Source of the DNA: Glycine soja
Taxonomy: Eukaryota > Streptophyta > Magnoliopsida > Fabales > Fabaceae
NCBI RefSeq assembly: GCF_004193775.1
Contig: NC_041019.1
Span: 40,134,966 to 40,198,965, forward strand
DNA: 64,000 nt
Direction of reading: 5' to 3'
Position numbers and translations under genes: made by a program. Each line of letters starts with the position of its first letter. Position 1 is the first letter of the stretch. Positions 35,715 through 46,191 of this stretch are shown piece after piece. The notes under the pieces are model-generated. The model searched no databases. It was not told the DNA's origin and saw only the letters and a program-made list of their open reading frames with translations.

Positions 35715-36931
35715 TCATGTGGCTCCGCTCCATCCCAAGAAATCAAGTAAATCGGTCATCTCCTCGTCCTCGCGGGCCTCTTCTGCCTAGTCGGGAGCCT
35801 CTGCTGGTGCCTCTCCTGCCCGGGCCTCAGGCCAATCTCCGGGCCATGTGACCTCTGCCCTGAACTGATCCAGAGTAGGGCATGGAAAAGAAGTAAAACC
35901 CTGGCTCTGCAAGCTGAGGCTCAACTGGTAAAGACAATCATGGGTCTGTACATGCGCCCGGTGGTTGGCCGCCTGCTGGCGAACCAAATGCCGAAAATAC
36001 TGCTCCGTATCAAATGATCCAGCTGGGCCAGCCTGATGAGGTGGCGGCGCGTCTGCGGCTTGCGGAGCATCCCCCTGGGCCTGTCTCTGCGTGCAATACT
36101 TCTCAATAAAAACTCAGGTGATGGGCGGCCGAATCACCTTGCTAGGTGAGACGGGGACTCCGAACGACTGGCAGAGTCCTGTGATCAAAGCGGGAAATTC
36201 TAAGGCCCTGTTGGACTTATCCGGGTCCAGAGGGTGCCTGGTAGGCGCCATACCTGCAAATAGATAGATGACATCAGCGATCAACTGAGCCACGTGAATG
36301 CTCATCCGTGTCAGGACGGCGTACACCAGCTGACACTTCGACAGGGGGAGGTCGGAATTATGATCGCTGGGCTGGATGTTGCTGAGCAACAAAGTCATCC
36401 AGATCTGGGTCAGGGTGGTCATGTTGGTGCGCATGATCCGCACCCGTCTCCCCGCAGCAGTCCGGGCAAAATCCTGCCCCGGTATACACAGCAATTGGGT
36501 GATGGCCTCCTCATCAAACCCATCGGCCCTGTCCCTCCTCTGGCCATACTCGCACTCCTGGCCCTCCTCCAGTACTAAAGGATATCCCAGGAACTGGCTG
36601 AGAGCATCCGCACCGAACGGCATCGCACACCCTCCTCTGTAGGCCAAGCATTGGCATAAAATTCGAGGACTATGTCTGGGTCAAACTTGGCCATGGGGGT
36701 AACTAGTGATGCCCATCGCCGGTGAACTATCTCCTCCTGGAAGTCGGTATACTCGTCGTCCCTGAGCTGGACGCATCGCTCCCGAAGAAATGACCATCCC
36801 TTGATGGCCTCGAAGCGCTGCTGGTGCTCAGCGCTCCTAAAACGATGGCTGTCATATTCGGGAGCGGAACTGGTTCCTTCAGCCGCTTTATCCTTCCTGG
36901 ATCTCTTTGAGGCAAGCTTCCTCGGGGCCAT
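35715..36931 (-). pseudogene. Extra 3' ORF of the Tat/Ogre-like element, broken
   Basis: Starts at MAPRKLASKRSRKDK (36931) and ends at a probable TGA at 35715-35717. Conserved-looking blocks: FEAIKGWSFLRERCVQL, WASLVTPMAKFDPDIVLEF, FLGYPLVLEEGQECEYG, LLCIPGQDFARTAAGR, NMTTLTQIWMTLLLSNIQ, VAQLIADVIYLFAGMAP and FPALITGLCQSFGVPV. This resembles the putative plant transposon protein domain (Pfam Transposase_32), often linked to such retroelements; function unknown. Breaks: a small deletion with frame change at about 36625, TGA at 36114-36116 and TAG at 35787-35789. It lies downstream of integrase on the same strand. Confidence 0.7.
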
Positions 36932-38818
36932 TTCCTGCGAGAACAAACATTTGGAAGTTAGTTTTACAAGATAATGCTTATCTTAACGCAAAAAATGTCA
37001 TGCTTATCCCTCTGATTTTAGAACAAACTCATGTAATCTATTTATGCACACGCGTATGTGTGGAATATCCTACTATTTATATCAACATAGAGGCCATACA
37101 ACACATTCTAATTGTCATACATAATATGCATTTGAAAAGAACATGCATTCTCACGCCCAAGGCATTGCGTCAAAACTCACACTTAATTATATCCTAAACA
37201 TTTTCTATTACAAACTACCTACACACATTTGAAATATATATCATACAAATTTTATTGTTTCTGCATATTGGAAAGCTAATTACATCCTGCACACACTTGC
37301 ATTCAAAAGGGAATTCCATGCTATCATACATCCATTTAGGAAAATAATCATTCACACTTGGCAAGGAATTTCATGCCCCACATATATCCACATACCATTG
37401 AAAAGCATTTCCCACGTTACTTAGGTGCAAAGTATCAATCATGGGGCAGCCCAGTAAAAACTCTCACAAGCAAGTCCTAATTTTCATGCTTTTCTAACTC
37501 TAAAACCAAATTTTGGATTCCTAGCCATGAGTATGTCTTCTTGCATTGAAGCTAAAAAGTTTGGGTTCCTAAGCTTGAAATTGCATTTGGGCACCTATTT
37601 TGAATCTCCTATGTTGTCTCTACATATATAAAACAGTCCCACCATCCCAATTTTGCAAAACCATATTCATATATCATTGGGGCATTTCACCGAGCACTTG
37701 GTGGGCGCACGTTTGGACATAAATTGCAAGAGAATGGGGGCAATGTGGCATGCCCCATTGCTTCAGAATACAACATAGGCCTAAGGCCTTCTCATTCAAA
37801 TCCTCAACTCAAGAAATCAAGCATAAAAACAACCCAAAACTGCCCCACAAATATAAGCACGTTCTCACAATTTAGAGCACCAAAAGATGAAGAAAATACT
37901 CCAATGGGAAGCAAAAAACTCAAGGATTGAAGACTTACTTGTTGGAGTGAGTAGAAACACCAAAAATGAAAGCAAAACGCAACCAAAAGTGGCTTAGGGG
38001 AGCAAAAAACCGCAAGCCTTCGTGAGTTCTCTCTTTTGAATGGGGGGGGGGGGGAGTTTTTGGATACAAAAACGTTCCCCTCCCTCGTTTTTATAATTTG
38101 GGTGCAGGGGTTGCTCGCCCAGGCGAGCTAACCTGCCATTTTTTTTTTAAGGGGAAACATTAACCATGCCTCCCCCTCCCCTTATGGGTTAGCGTTTGCC
38201 TACTTGAACCTACTTAAATTAGAATTAGGCGTCGATTATTTATTTAAAACAAACAATAGAAAAAAGAAACTGTGAATTCAAAGGATACTGGGCTGCCTTG
38301 CAGTGACGTTCTCTGCTTGTCTAGTGCCGGGAAGAGACGACGGTCGGTCGTGACCCTATCCCCCATTTGCCTCCATCCCTAAGTACCTGCAAGTAGGAGA
38401 CAAACAATATGTGGCCATTCGTGACCGGTCATCGTCTTACCTTGGTTGATTTCCGCCGTCAACTTGTCTCGACATCTGACCGTGGCCTAAGATGATTCTG
38501 CCCCTGTTACCACAAGATATGCATGTGTATGCGCATGTATGAATGTTCCTAATGCGATGATTTTCTTAGTGAAGGTTGGTTAGATTCAATTTTAAATAAG
38601 CGTTTGGGGTACCCCATGAACCGAGCGAAGAGGGCTCAGGTTATAACAAAACTAAAACACAAGGTTTGAAACCAAAGGGAGGACTGAAACCTCGCCCATC
38701 TTTTTTTTTCAAAGAAATGAGACAAATACAGTGAATGGGAATCCCTAGAGGAAACTAAGAAGAACGAGAAAAACTCAGAAATAAAAACATGCAAAGGTCC
38801 TCTCGATTGCCCTAGACT
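36932..38818. other. Spacer between integrase and the extra 3' ORF
   Basis: No coding signal. It contains a run of 13 G at 38042-38054 and, at 38113-38128, the same 16-bp inverted repeat GCTCGCCCAGGCGAGC that occurs in the 3' LTR promoter (32768-32783). This may act as leader or promoter for the 3' ORF, which is read away from it, but that is speculative. Confidence 0.5.
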
Positions 38819-39910
38819 TCAAGCGTAATATCGTTTAACTACATCGGAGTTCACGGGCGAGGACAGCTCCTCGCCATCCATGTGGGTGAGTATCAGAGCA
38901 CCCCCAGAAAAATCTCTTTTCACCATGAAAGGTCCTTCATAATTCGGGGCCCACTTGCCTCGATTATCCTTAACAGCATGGGACATCTTCTTCAGCACGA
39001 GGTCCCCCTCGTTGAACTTGCGCGGGCGTACCTTCTTGTCGAATGCGCTCTTTATCCTTCGTTGATATAGACGCCCATGGCTCATGGCTGTCAAACGCTT
39101 ACCTTCAATAAGATTGAGTTGGTCGTAGCGTGCTTGAGCCCACTCTGACTCTTCTAGGCCTGACTCCGCTATTATCCTCTGAGAAGGAACCTCTACCTCA
39201 AATCGGAGTACTGCTTCCATCCCATAAACCAAGGAATACGGCGTTGCCCCAGTAGAAGTTCGTACCGAGGTTCTATATCCGTGCAGGGCGAAAGGCAACA
39301 TCTCATGCCAATCTTTGTATGACACTGTCATCTTCTGAACAATCTTAATATTTTTATTCGCAGCCTCTACCGCCCCATTCATCTTTGGCCAATAAGGGGT
39401 GGAGTTATGATGTTGGATCTTGAAATCCTCGCACATTTCCTGCATCATCTCGTTGTTCAGATTGGTGCCATTGTCAGTAATGATCTTCCTAGGGAGTTCG
39501 TATCGACAGATTAGCTCCCTCTTGATGAATCTGGCTACCACACTCCTCGTGACATTAGTATAAGAAGCCGCTTCGACCCATTTGGTGAAGTAATCTATCG
39601 CCACAAGAATGAAGCGGTGACCGTTCGATGCTTTGGGTTCGATGGCCCCAATGACATCTGTTCCCCACATGGAAAAAGGCCAAGGGGCGGACATAACATT
39701 CAGAGGATGTGGCGGAACATTGGCATTGTCCGCGTATGCCTGACATTTATGACACTTCCTTACATGGGTGCAGCAATCGCTTTCCATAGTGAGCCAGTAA
39801 TAACCGGCCCTAAGGATCTTTCTGGCCATAGCATGCCCATTGGCATGTGTCCCAAATGAAGCCTCATGGATCTCCTCAATCATGAAGTTCGCCTCTTTGG
39901 CATCTATGCA
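38819..39910 (-). pseudogene. Integrase of the Tat/Ogre-like element
   Basis: About 354 residues from 39883 remain open. The zinc-binding part (H-x-N-GH and CxxC in VRKCHKCQAYAD), the catalytic core with D in WGTDVIG, D in ITDNGTN and E in NGAVEAANK, and a C-terminal segment (GDLVLKKM, GKWAPNYEGPFMV) are visible. It inserts element DNA into the genome. It is cut off from RNase H by an in-frame TGA at 39911-39913, so it would not be made as part of pol. Ends at a natural stop at 38819. Confidence 0.88.
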
Positions 39911-39913
39911 TCA

Positions 39914-41107
39914 TATGAGGGTCATGTCGTAGTTCCGTTTGTACAGGATGGTACCGCTTACAAAGAAACCAGTAGCCAATCTCCTCAACGTCCTTTTGTC
40001 ATTGTCAGAAATCCTTGGTGGGTATTCTTTGTTCTCGACATATTGTTTGATGTCGAAATACCACGGTTTCCCATCCCGCTCTTCCTCTATTGCATAACAA
40101 TATGTCGGCCTGCCCTGAGATTTGAATTCGATGTACGGCAGATCCCCGTGTGGGGCAAGTTGAAACATGGATGCCAGGGTGGCTAATGCATCAGCCATTT
40201 GATTCTCTTCCCGAGGTATGTGGTGGAAAGAAATGTCGTCAAAGTACTTGGCTAACCTCAAGATGTGAGTTTGATATGGTACCAACTTCGGATCCCTAGT
40301 TTCCCATTCTCCTTTCAACTGGCGTATCACAAAAGCTGAGTCTCCATACACCTTGAGTAGTTTTACATCAAAATCAATGGCCGCCTGAACCCCGAGGGCG
40401 CATGCTTCGTACTCGGCCATATTGTTGGTACAATCAAAACCTAGCCTAGCCGTGAAAGGAATACACTGATCATCCGGGGATACAAGGACTGCCCCTACTC
40501 TGTGGCCCAAAGCATTAGATGCCCCATCGAAGCAAACAATCCATTGGTCTATGTCCTCGTGCGTCCGCTTTTCTTCGAACAGGGCCATGATATCTTCATC
40601 TGGGAACTCGGGGTGCATCGGCCGATAATCCTGGAGGGGTTGTTGGGCCAAATAATCCGCCAAGGCGTTTCCCTTTACTACCTTTTGGGTGACGTAAACG
40701 ATATCGAATTCAGATAATAGTACCTGCCACCTAGCGATTCGTCCCGTGAGGGCCGGTTTCTCAAAGATGTATTTCACGGGATCCATTTTGGAAATAAGCC
40801 ACGTGGTATGGCTGAGCATGTACTGCCTAAGCCGATGTGATGCCCATACCAGAGCACAACACGTCCTTTCCAGCATTGAGTAATTCATCTCACATGCGGT
40901 AAACTTCTTGCTTAGATAGTAGATGGCTTGCTCCTTTTTCCCAGAATCATCGTGCTGACCCAACACGCACCCCATATACTCGTCCAACACGGTCATGTAC
41001 AGGAAAAGAGGTCTTCCTGTTACAGGTGGCATGAGCACCGGGGGGTTTGCGAGACTCTGTTTGATATTCTCGAAGGCCTCTTGGCGGTCACTGTTCCACA
41101 TGACCGC
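39914..41107 (-). pseudogene. RNase H plus archaeal-type RNase H
   Basis: First comes the RT-linked RNase H with YYLSKKFTACEMNYSMLER and VWASHRLRQYML. A second RNase H then starts at about WIVCFDGASNALG, with AEYEACALGVQAA, VYGDSAFVIRQLKGEW and ENQMADALATLAS. Asp, Glu and Asp residues typical of an active RNase H site are visible (FDG, AEYEA, YGDS). Two RNase H domains in tandem are characteristic of the Tat lineage. Bounded by in-frame stops TAG at 41108-41110 and TGA at 39911-39913, in the same frame as RT and integrase. Confidence 0.85.
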
Positions 41108-42266
41108 CTAGTTCTTACATAATAGCTTGAAAATGGGCTCACAGGTAGGGGTGAGTTGCGAGATAAATCTCGTGATATAATTCAACCTGCCCAAGAACCC
41201 CCGAACCTGCTTCTCCGTGCGTGGTTCCGGCATTTCAAGGATGGCCTTCACTTTCTTGGGATCTATCTCTATCCCTTTCTGACTTACCATAAATCCCAGC
41301 AACTTTCCCGACTTTACCCCAAAGGTACACTTGGTTGGGTTTAGCTTTAGTTGGTATATCCGCAACCTTTCGAACAGCTTACGTAGATTGACAAGGTGTT
41401 CGTCCTCAGTCCAAGACTTGCCAATCATGTCATCTATGTAGACCTCTATCTCCTTATGCATTATGTCATGGAACAATGCCACCATGGCACGCTGATAGGT
41501 TGCCCCAACGTTCTTCAACCCGAAGGCCATCACTTTATAGCAGAACGTTCCCCATAGGGTGACGAAAGTGGTCTTTTCTACATCTTCGGGTGCCATCTTT
41601 ATTTGATTATACCCCGAGAAACCATCCATAAATGAGAAAAGGGCGAACTTGGCTGTATTATCTACCAATATATCAATGTGTGGCAGGGGAAAATTGTCTT
41701 TAGGACTGGCTCAGTTCAAGTCCCGGTAGTCTACACACATTCGAACCTTGCCGTCCTTTTTCGGGACTGGGACAATGTTGGCCACCCACTCTGGGTACCG
41801 AGCTACAGCTAAGAACCCTGCATCAAATTTCTTCCTTACTTCTTCTTTAATTTTTAAAGACATCTCAGGTCTCATTCTTCGTAACTTTTGCTTAACCAGG
41901 GAAGACCCAGGATTCAAAGGCAACTTATGCTGCACAATGTCGGAATCCAGACCGGGTATGTCTTGATATGACCACGCAAAGACATCTTGATACTCTTCAA
42001 GAATGGTTATCAAGCCTTGGCGGATAGGCACGGTCATATCGGTTCCTACCTTTACTTCTTTCTTTTCCTCCGTGGTCCCCAAGTTTACCAATTCGGTTTT
42101 TTCTTGGTGAGGCTTCATTTCACGTTCTTCCTGAGCGATCAACCTCTCCAACTCTGGTGAAAGGATGTCCTCTTCCTCTTCTTCGTTCATCATTTGGCTT
42201 ACATCTTGGTCGAAATCGATTGTCAAACCCTCGTTGTTAGGATCCTCAAAGAATCGACCCTCATAT
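41108..42266 (-). pseudogene. Reverse transcriptase of the Tat/Ogre-like element
   Basis: The frame enters at 42266 after the predicted intron. It reads KLRRMRPEMSLKIKEEV, VPVPKKDGKVRMCVDYRDLN, then TGA (41711-41713), then FMDGFSGYNQIKMAPED, TFCYKVMAFGLKNVGATYQ, EVYIDDMIGKS and GFLGRLNYITRFI. YIDD is the catalytic box; the downstream thumb is present. It makes DNA from element RNA. The in-frame TGA inside the palm and the TAG at 41108-41110 break it. Confidence 0.9.
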
Positions 42267-42419
42267 CTATACCAAACAAGACAAAAGAAACAAAAACATG
42301 CAAAATGATATGAGAAAAGGTGGAATTGCAAGAACAGATGAAACAAGATCTCTTTGTTTTATTTAATAAGGTAGGTTTCACAAAACAAAAGAGAAAGGAA
42401 ATCTATAGGCTCTAATTAC
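42267..42419 (-). other. Predicted 153-nt intron between protease and RT
   Basis: On the element strand GT at 42419-42418 (GTAATTAG) and AG at 42268-42267 (TTTGGTATAG). Splicing joins ...ADS to YEGRFFEDP in the same frame and removes the in-frame TAA at 42419-42417. The length is a multiple of three and both exons stay in frame 1. An intron at this place has been described for Ogre elements. No RNA evidence is available here. Confidence 0.6.
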
Positions 42420-43675
42420 ATTGAATCAGCGGTATAGACTTCCGACTGGCTTATCACGCGCCAGTTCCCCACTTGGGAATCGGGGTGGCATGGTTGCACG
42501 AAATTTGGTGGGTCTTGAGGGAACTCCTCTCCTACTGCGGCCACTTCTTCCTCGGACACCATTCCGGCATTGGTGAAAGATTGGCTAAGACGGCCGGGCT
42601 ATACTCTGTCTGCCCGAAATCTTGACGGCATATTCCTCCTCCCCGGCATCTCGGGTTCGTACCCCAATCCATACTTGTACGAATTTCCCTTAACATCGAC
42701 TACGTCGGCATTTCCGAGGCCGTCCTTGCCTAGACCCATTCCGGGCTCAAATCCGTTCCTGAGCATAACACGTGCCACCATTATAGCCGCGTTGGAGAAA
42801 GAAGGTAGCAACGGACTTGGTTCCACAGAAGCGCGACTCACCACCTCGAAGGATTGGAAAGCCGTTTCCAATGATTCTTCCGCCGCTTCTACGTATGGGG
42901 CGGAGGAGGGGCAGCTCACCAACATATCCTTTTCACCCGATACTATCACCAAAAGTCCACCCACTGCGAGCTTCAATTTCTGGTGAAGCGTTGAATGGAC
43001 CACTCCCAGCGCATGAATCCAAGGTCTCCCCAAGAGACAGCTATAGGCGGGATTTATGTCCATCACTTGAAACAGCACATTACAAGTGTGGGGGCCTATC
43101 TGAATGGGAATGTCGATTTCCCCCATTACTTCCCGCCGAGTACCATCGAAGGCTCGTACCACCATCGAGCTAGGTTTTAAACGTGACGCACTAAATGGAA
43201 GCTTTTCCAAAGTGGTCTTCGGCATCACATTTAAACTCGATCCATTGTCGATAAGCACCTTTGCGACAACATGGTCTATACACTTTACCGACACATGAAG
43301 AGCCTTGTTGTGTCCTCTCCCCTCTACGGGAATCTCTTCTTCCGCAAACGCGATATAATTGTTGGTGGTTATTTGATTAACGATGCCTTCAAAACCTTCC
43401 ACTGAGATATCATGGGCTACATGGGCATCATTGAGGACTTTTATCAACAGCGTACGATGAGGCTCGGAGTTTATGAGCAGTTCAAGCAACGAGATCCTTG
43501 CTGGAGTTTTATTCAGTTGCTCGACTACCTTAAACTCGCTTTGTTGGATGAGGCGAAGGAACTCATGGGCCTCTTCCAAAGTCACCGTCTTTCCTTGAAG
43601 GCCCTCTTTCTTTTCAGCCGCTCTTACCACTGGAGGATCTACTTCTTTCGAGGGGGTGGCCACGTCTGTGGGCTC
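42420..43675 (-). pseudogene. Aspartic protease followed by a G-patch
   Basis: Protease block KVLIDNGSSLNVMPKTTL (DNGSS in place of the common DTGSS, usual in this lineage) and SCLLGRPWIHALGVVHST. About 100 residues later comes a G-patch: MLRNGFEPGMGLGKDGLG, then NSYKYGLGYEPE. The G-patch is an RNA-binding motif seen next to some retroviral proteases. An in-frame TAG at 42599-42601 follows, after which the frame continues to the intron. The upstream stop at 43676-43678 (TAA) separates it from gag. Confidence 0.82.
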
Positions 43676-46131
43676 TTAGACCATGGGCGCTTTCCCCTTG
43701 GAGGGCAACTCCACCGGGCGAGGGGAAGTGAACACCCGGCCACTGCGGGTCACGCCACTGAGGCTGGTGATGTTGGTTACCTTAGCTGACAGGGAGTCAA
43801 CTTCGGTTGCAACTCTTTCGCCAAACGCGAGAGGGGTATACTTCCACGGAACAGCTTTATTGCTTTGATATGCAAATGGCGTTGGCTTAGGCGCTGTCCG
43901 GGGGTATATGGGTGTGGAGCCAGTCCCTTTCCTAGTAAAACATATTACTAGGGCCTTGGGGGTTAGAGGAACCTTCTTTTCTTCCGACTGCATGCAAATT
44001 TGTGGTTCTTCCCTCCCTCCTTTGGACACTTCAAGCTGCCCGCAATCCATGAGCCGCTGAAGCAATTCTTCTACCGCGGGACAGGTTTCCATGTTGTGCG
44101 ACTCCCCGAGGTGAAACAAACACTCGTCCCTTTCGCCTCCGCCACGGGAGACCATACACACCGCTTGCAGCGATTGGTAGATGAAGCGTCTGGAAGTAAC
44201 CACCTCTCCTAATCTCCTTGCCCGCGATGGCCCATCCTCTTGGATGGCATTTACGCTAGCCTTTCCATGACTAGCTAGCGGGTTAGTTTTAACATTTGGG
44301 CCTTCCTCTTGAAACGATAGCCAGCCGGCACTGATTAGGTGCTGCACTTTATACTTGAACGGGCGGCAGGAGTCAATGTTGTGTCCGGGAGCTCCACTAT
44401 GGTACTCACATTTGGCACCCGGGTCATACCACCTGGGGTAGGGCGGCTGGAAGACCCTCCCGGGTATGGCCACCACCAAATGATTCTCCAATAATGAAGG
44501 CCATAATTCGGAGTATGCCATGGGAATAGGAGAGAAGTTATCTTTCGGGAGTAGGCTCTGTGCATTATTATAGCTCGTGCCGGGGGTTGTATTGTTGACT
44601 GGCCGGGGCGTGGCTGGAGCTGTGCGTTGGGCCGGCATTCTCTCTGCCGCGGGCGGTCCTTTTACTTGAGTCGGGAGGGAACTCCCGGCTCGGATTGAAA
44701 AATTCGGGGGATTGGGCTGGTATGAGCTTTGGATATTTTGGGGTGCTTTCATCCACGTCGGGGCGGTGGTGACCGTGTGGGCATCTCCTTCCTTTTTCCT
44801 CACGCCCACTACTGGGGCTTTTCTGTTGTTGTTGGAGGCCACATTGGAAGCATATTCGAACTTGCCTTTTGGTATTCCGGATTCAATCCTTTCTCCGGCG
44901 AAGATGAGATCCGCAAAGTTAGCTGGCATGTAGCCTATCAGTTTTTCATAGTAGAACGTGGGTAACGTATCCACCATAATCGTGATCATCTCCCTCTCCG
45001 TCATGGGTGGTACGACTTGGGCTGCGAGATCTCTCCATCTTTGGGCATATTCCTTAATGGACTCATGCTCTCGCTTAGTCATACTCTGAAGCTGGTTCCG
45101 ATCGGGAGCCATATCCGTATTATACTGGTATTGCCTAATGAAGGCAGTTGCCAAGTCCTTCCATGATCGGATCTAGGAAGCTTCCAGATTGGTATACCAT
45201 GCTACAGCTGCTCCGGCCAAGCTGTCTTGAAAGAAATGGACCAACAACTTTTCGTCCAGAGAATACGCCCCCATCTTTTGGCAATACATCCGAAGATGCC
45301 CTTTCGGACATGTCATCCCTTTGTACTTATCAAAGTCCGGTACTTTGAACTTGGGAGGAATAACGATATTGGGTACGAGACATAAGTCCGCTAAATCCGA
45401 GAATGGGTAATTGCTGAGGCCCTCGACTACCCTTAACCTCTCTTCAAGAGCCTCAATCTTTCCCTTATCTTCCGTGAAGGGAACAGATTCTTTTACGGGT
45501 GCGGGTGAAGCAGGGACATGGCGGACTATGTTTGGTTGGGGTAGTTCATGGGGGATGGATCTTTGAGGTGGAGTAGGGGACCGAGATGGGTATCTCCTTC
45601 CTCATCGTCTTGCACAGGATAGTCGTCATAAGGTGGGAGTTACCCCTCGAAGGTAGGGGCTTGGCTTAAATCTTCCGAGGCAGCATGGGGAGTGAAGTCT
45701 GGAGGCAAGCCATAGGGGTAAGCTTGCAGACTATACTTCCGACCAAACACTATCGTGTTTCTGTCTCGGCCTAGATTTAAGGTGGGCTGTAGCACCAGCT
45801 CCGCTTCCCTAACTGTACTGGAGGCGGTTGCCGTGGCTTTATCCTCTATAATTTTCTGGAGTTTTAACATGACCTCCGAGATGGAAGCCATTTGATCTTT
45901 TAAGGCCGATAGATCGGCCTTCATCTGTTCCTGCACGCCCTCTTCATTATCCATTTTTCTGGATCGAGTGTTATAGGGGTGCCTTTGTGCTTTCTTAGTT
46001 ATGATGAAATTCCTAAAGAAATGAACAACGGTGAGTATGCCACCAAAACATGAATATGCAAATGAATTATCGGAGCACTTGGATCCATCCCAAGGTTTTT
46101 TAGATAACGTGATGAGTTCATAACTTCTCAT
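43676..46131 (-). pseudogene. gag of the Tat/Ogre-like element
   Basis: N-terminal part from 46131 (MRSYELIT; a second Met, MDNEEGVQ, opens a coiled-coil-like stretch) ends at TAA 45640-45642. A frame change near 45560 follows, then the capsid region (VPDFDKYKGMTCPKGHLRM, HFFQDSLAGAAVAWY), an in-frame TAG at 45173-45175, and AFIRQYQYNTDM, ESIKEYAQRWRDLAAQV and PTFYYEKLIGYMP. Near its C-terminus are two Cys/His clusters (CEYHSGAPGHNIDSC; CLFHLGESHNMETC) that replace a classic zinc knuckle. It would form the virus-like particle. It carries at least three breaks. Confidence 0.85.
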
Positions 46132-46191
46132 TGTATAAAAAGAACAAAGCTTTCATCTAGCCAAGATTATACAAAGGTGTTACAAGAGAAC

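Noticed and set aside
42570..43789. Plus-strand open frames opposite gag and protease
   Set aside because: Shadows of the minus-strand gag-pro reading frame; no independent coding signal.
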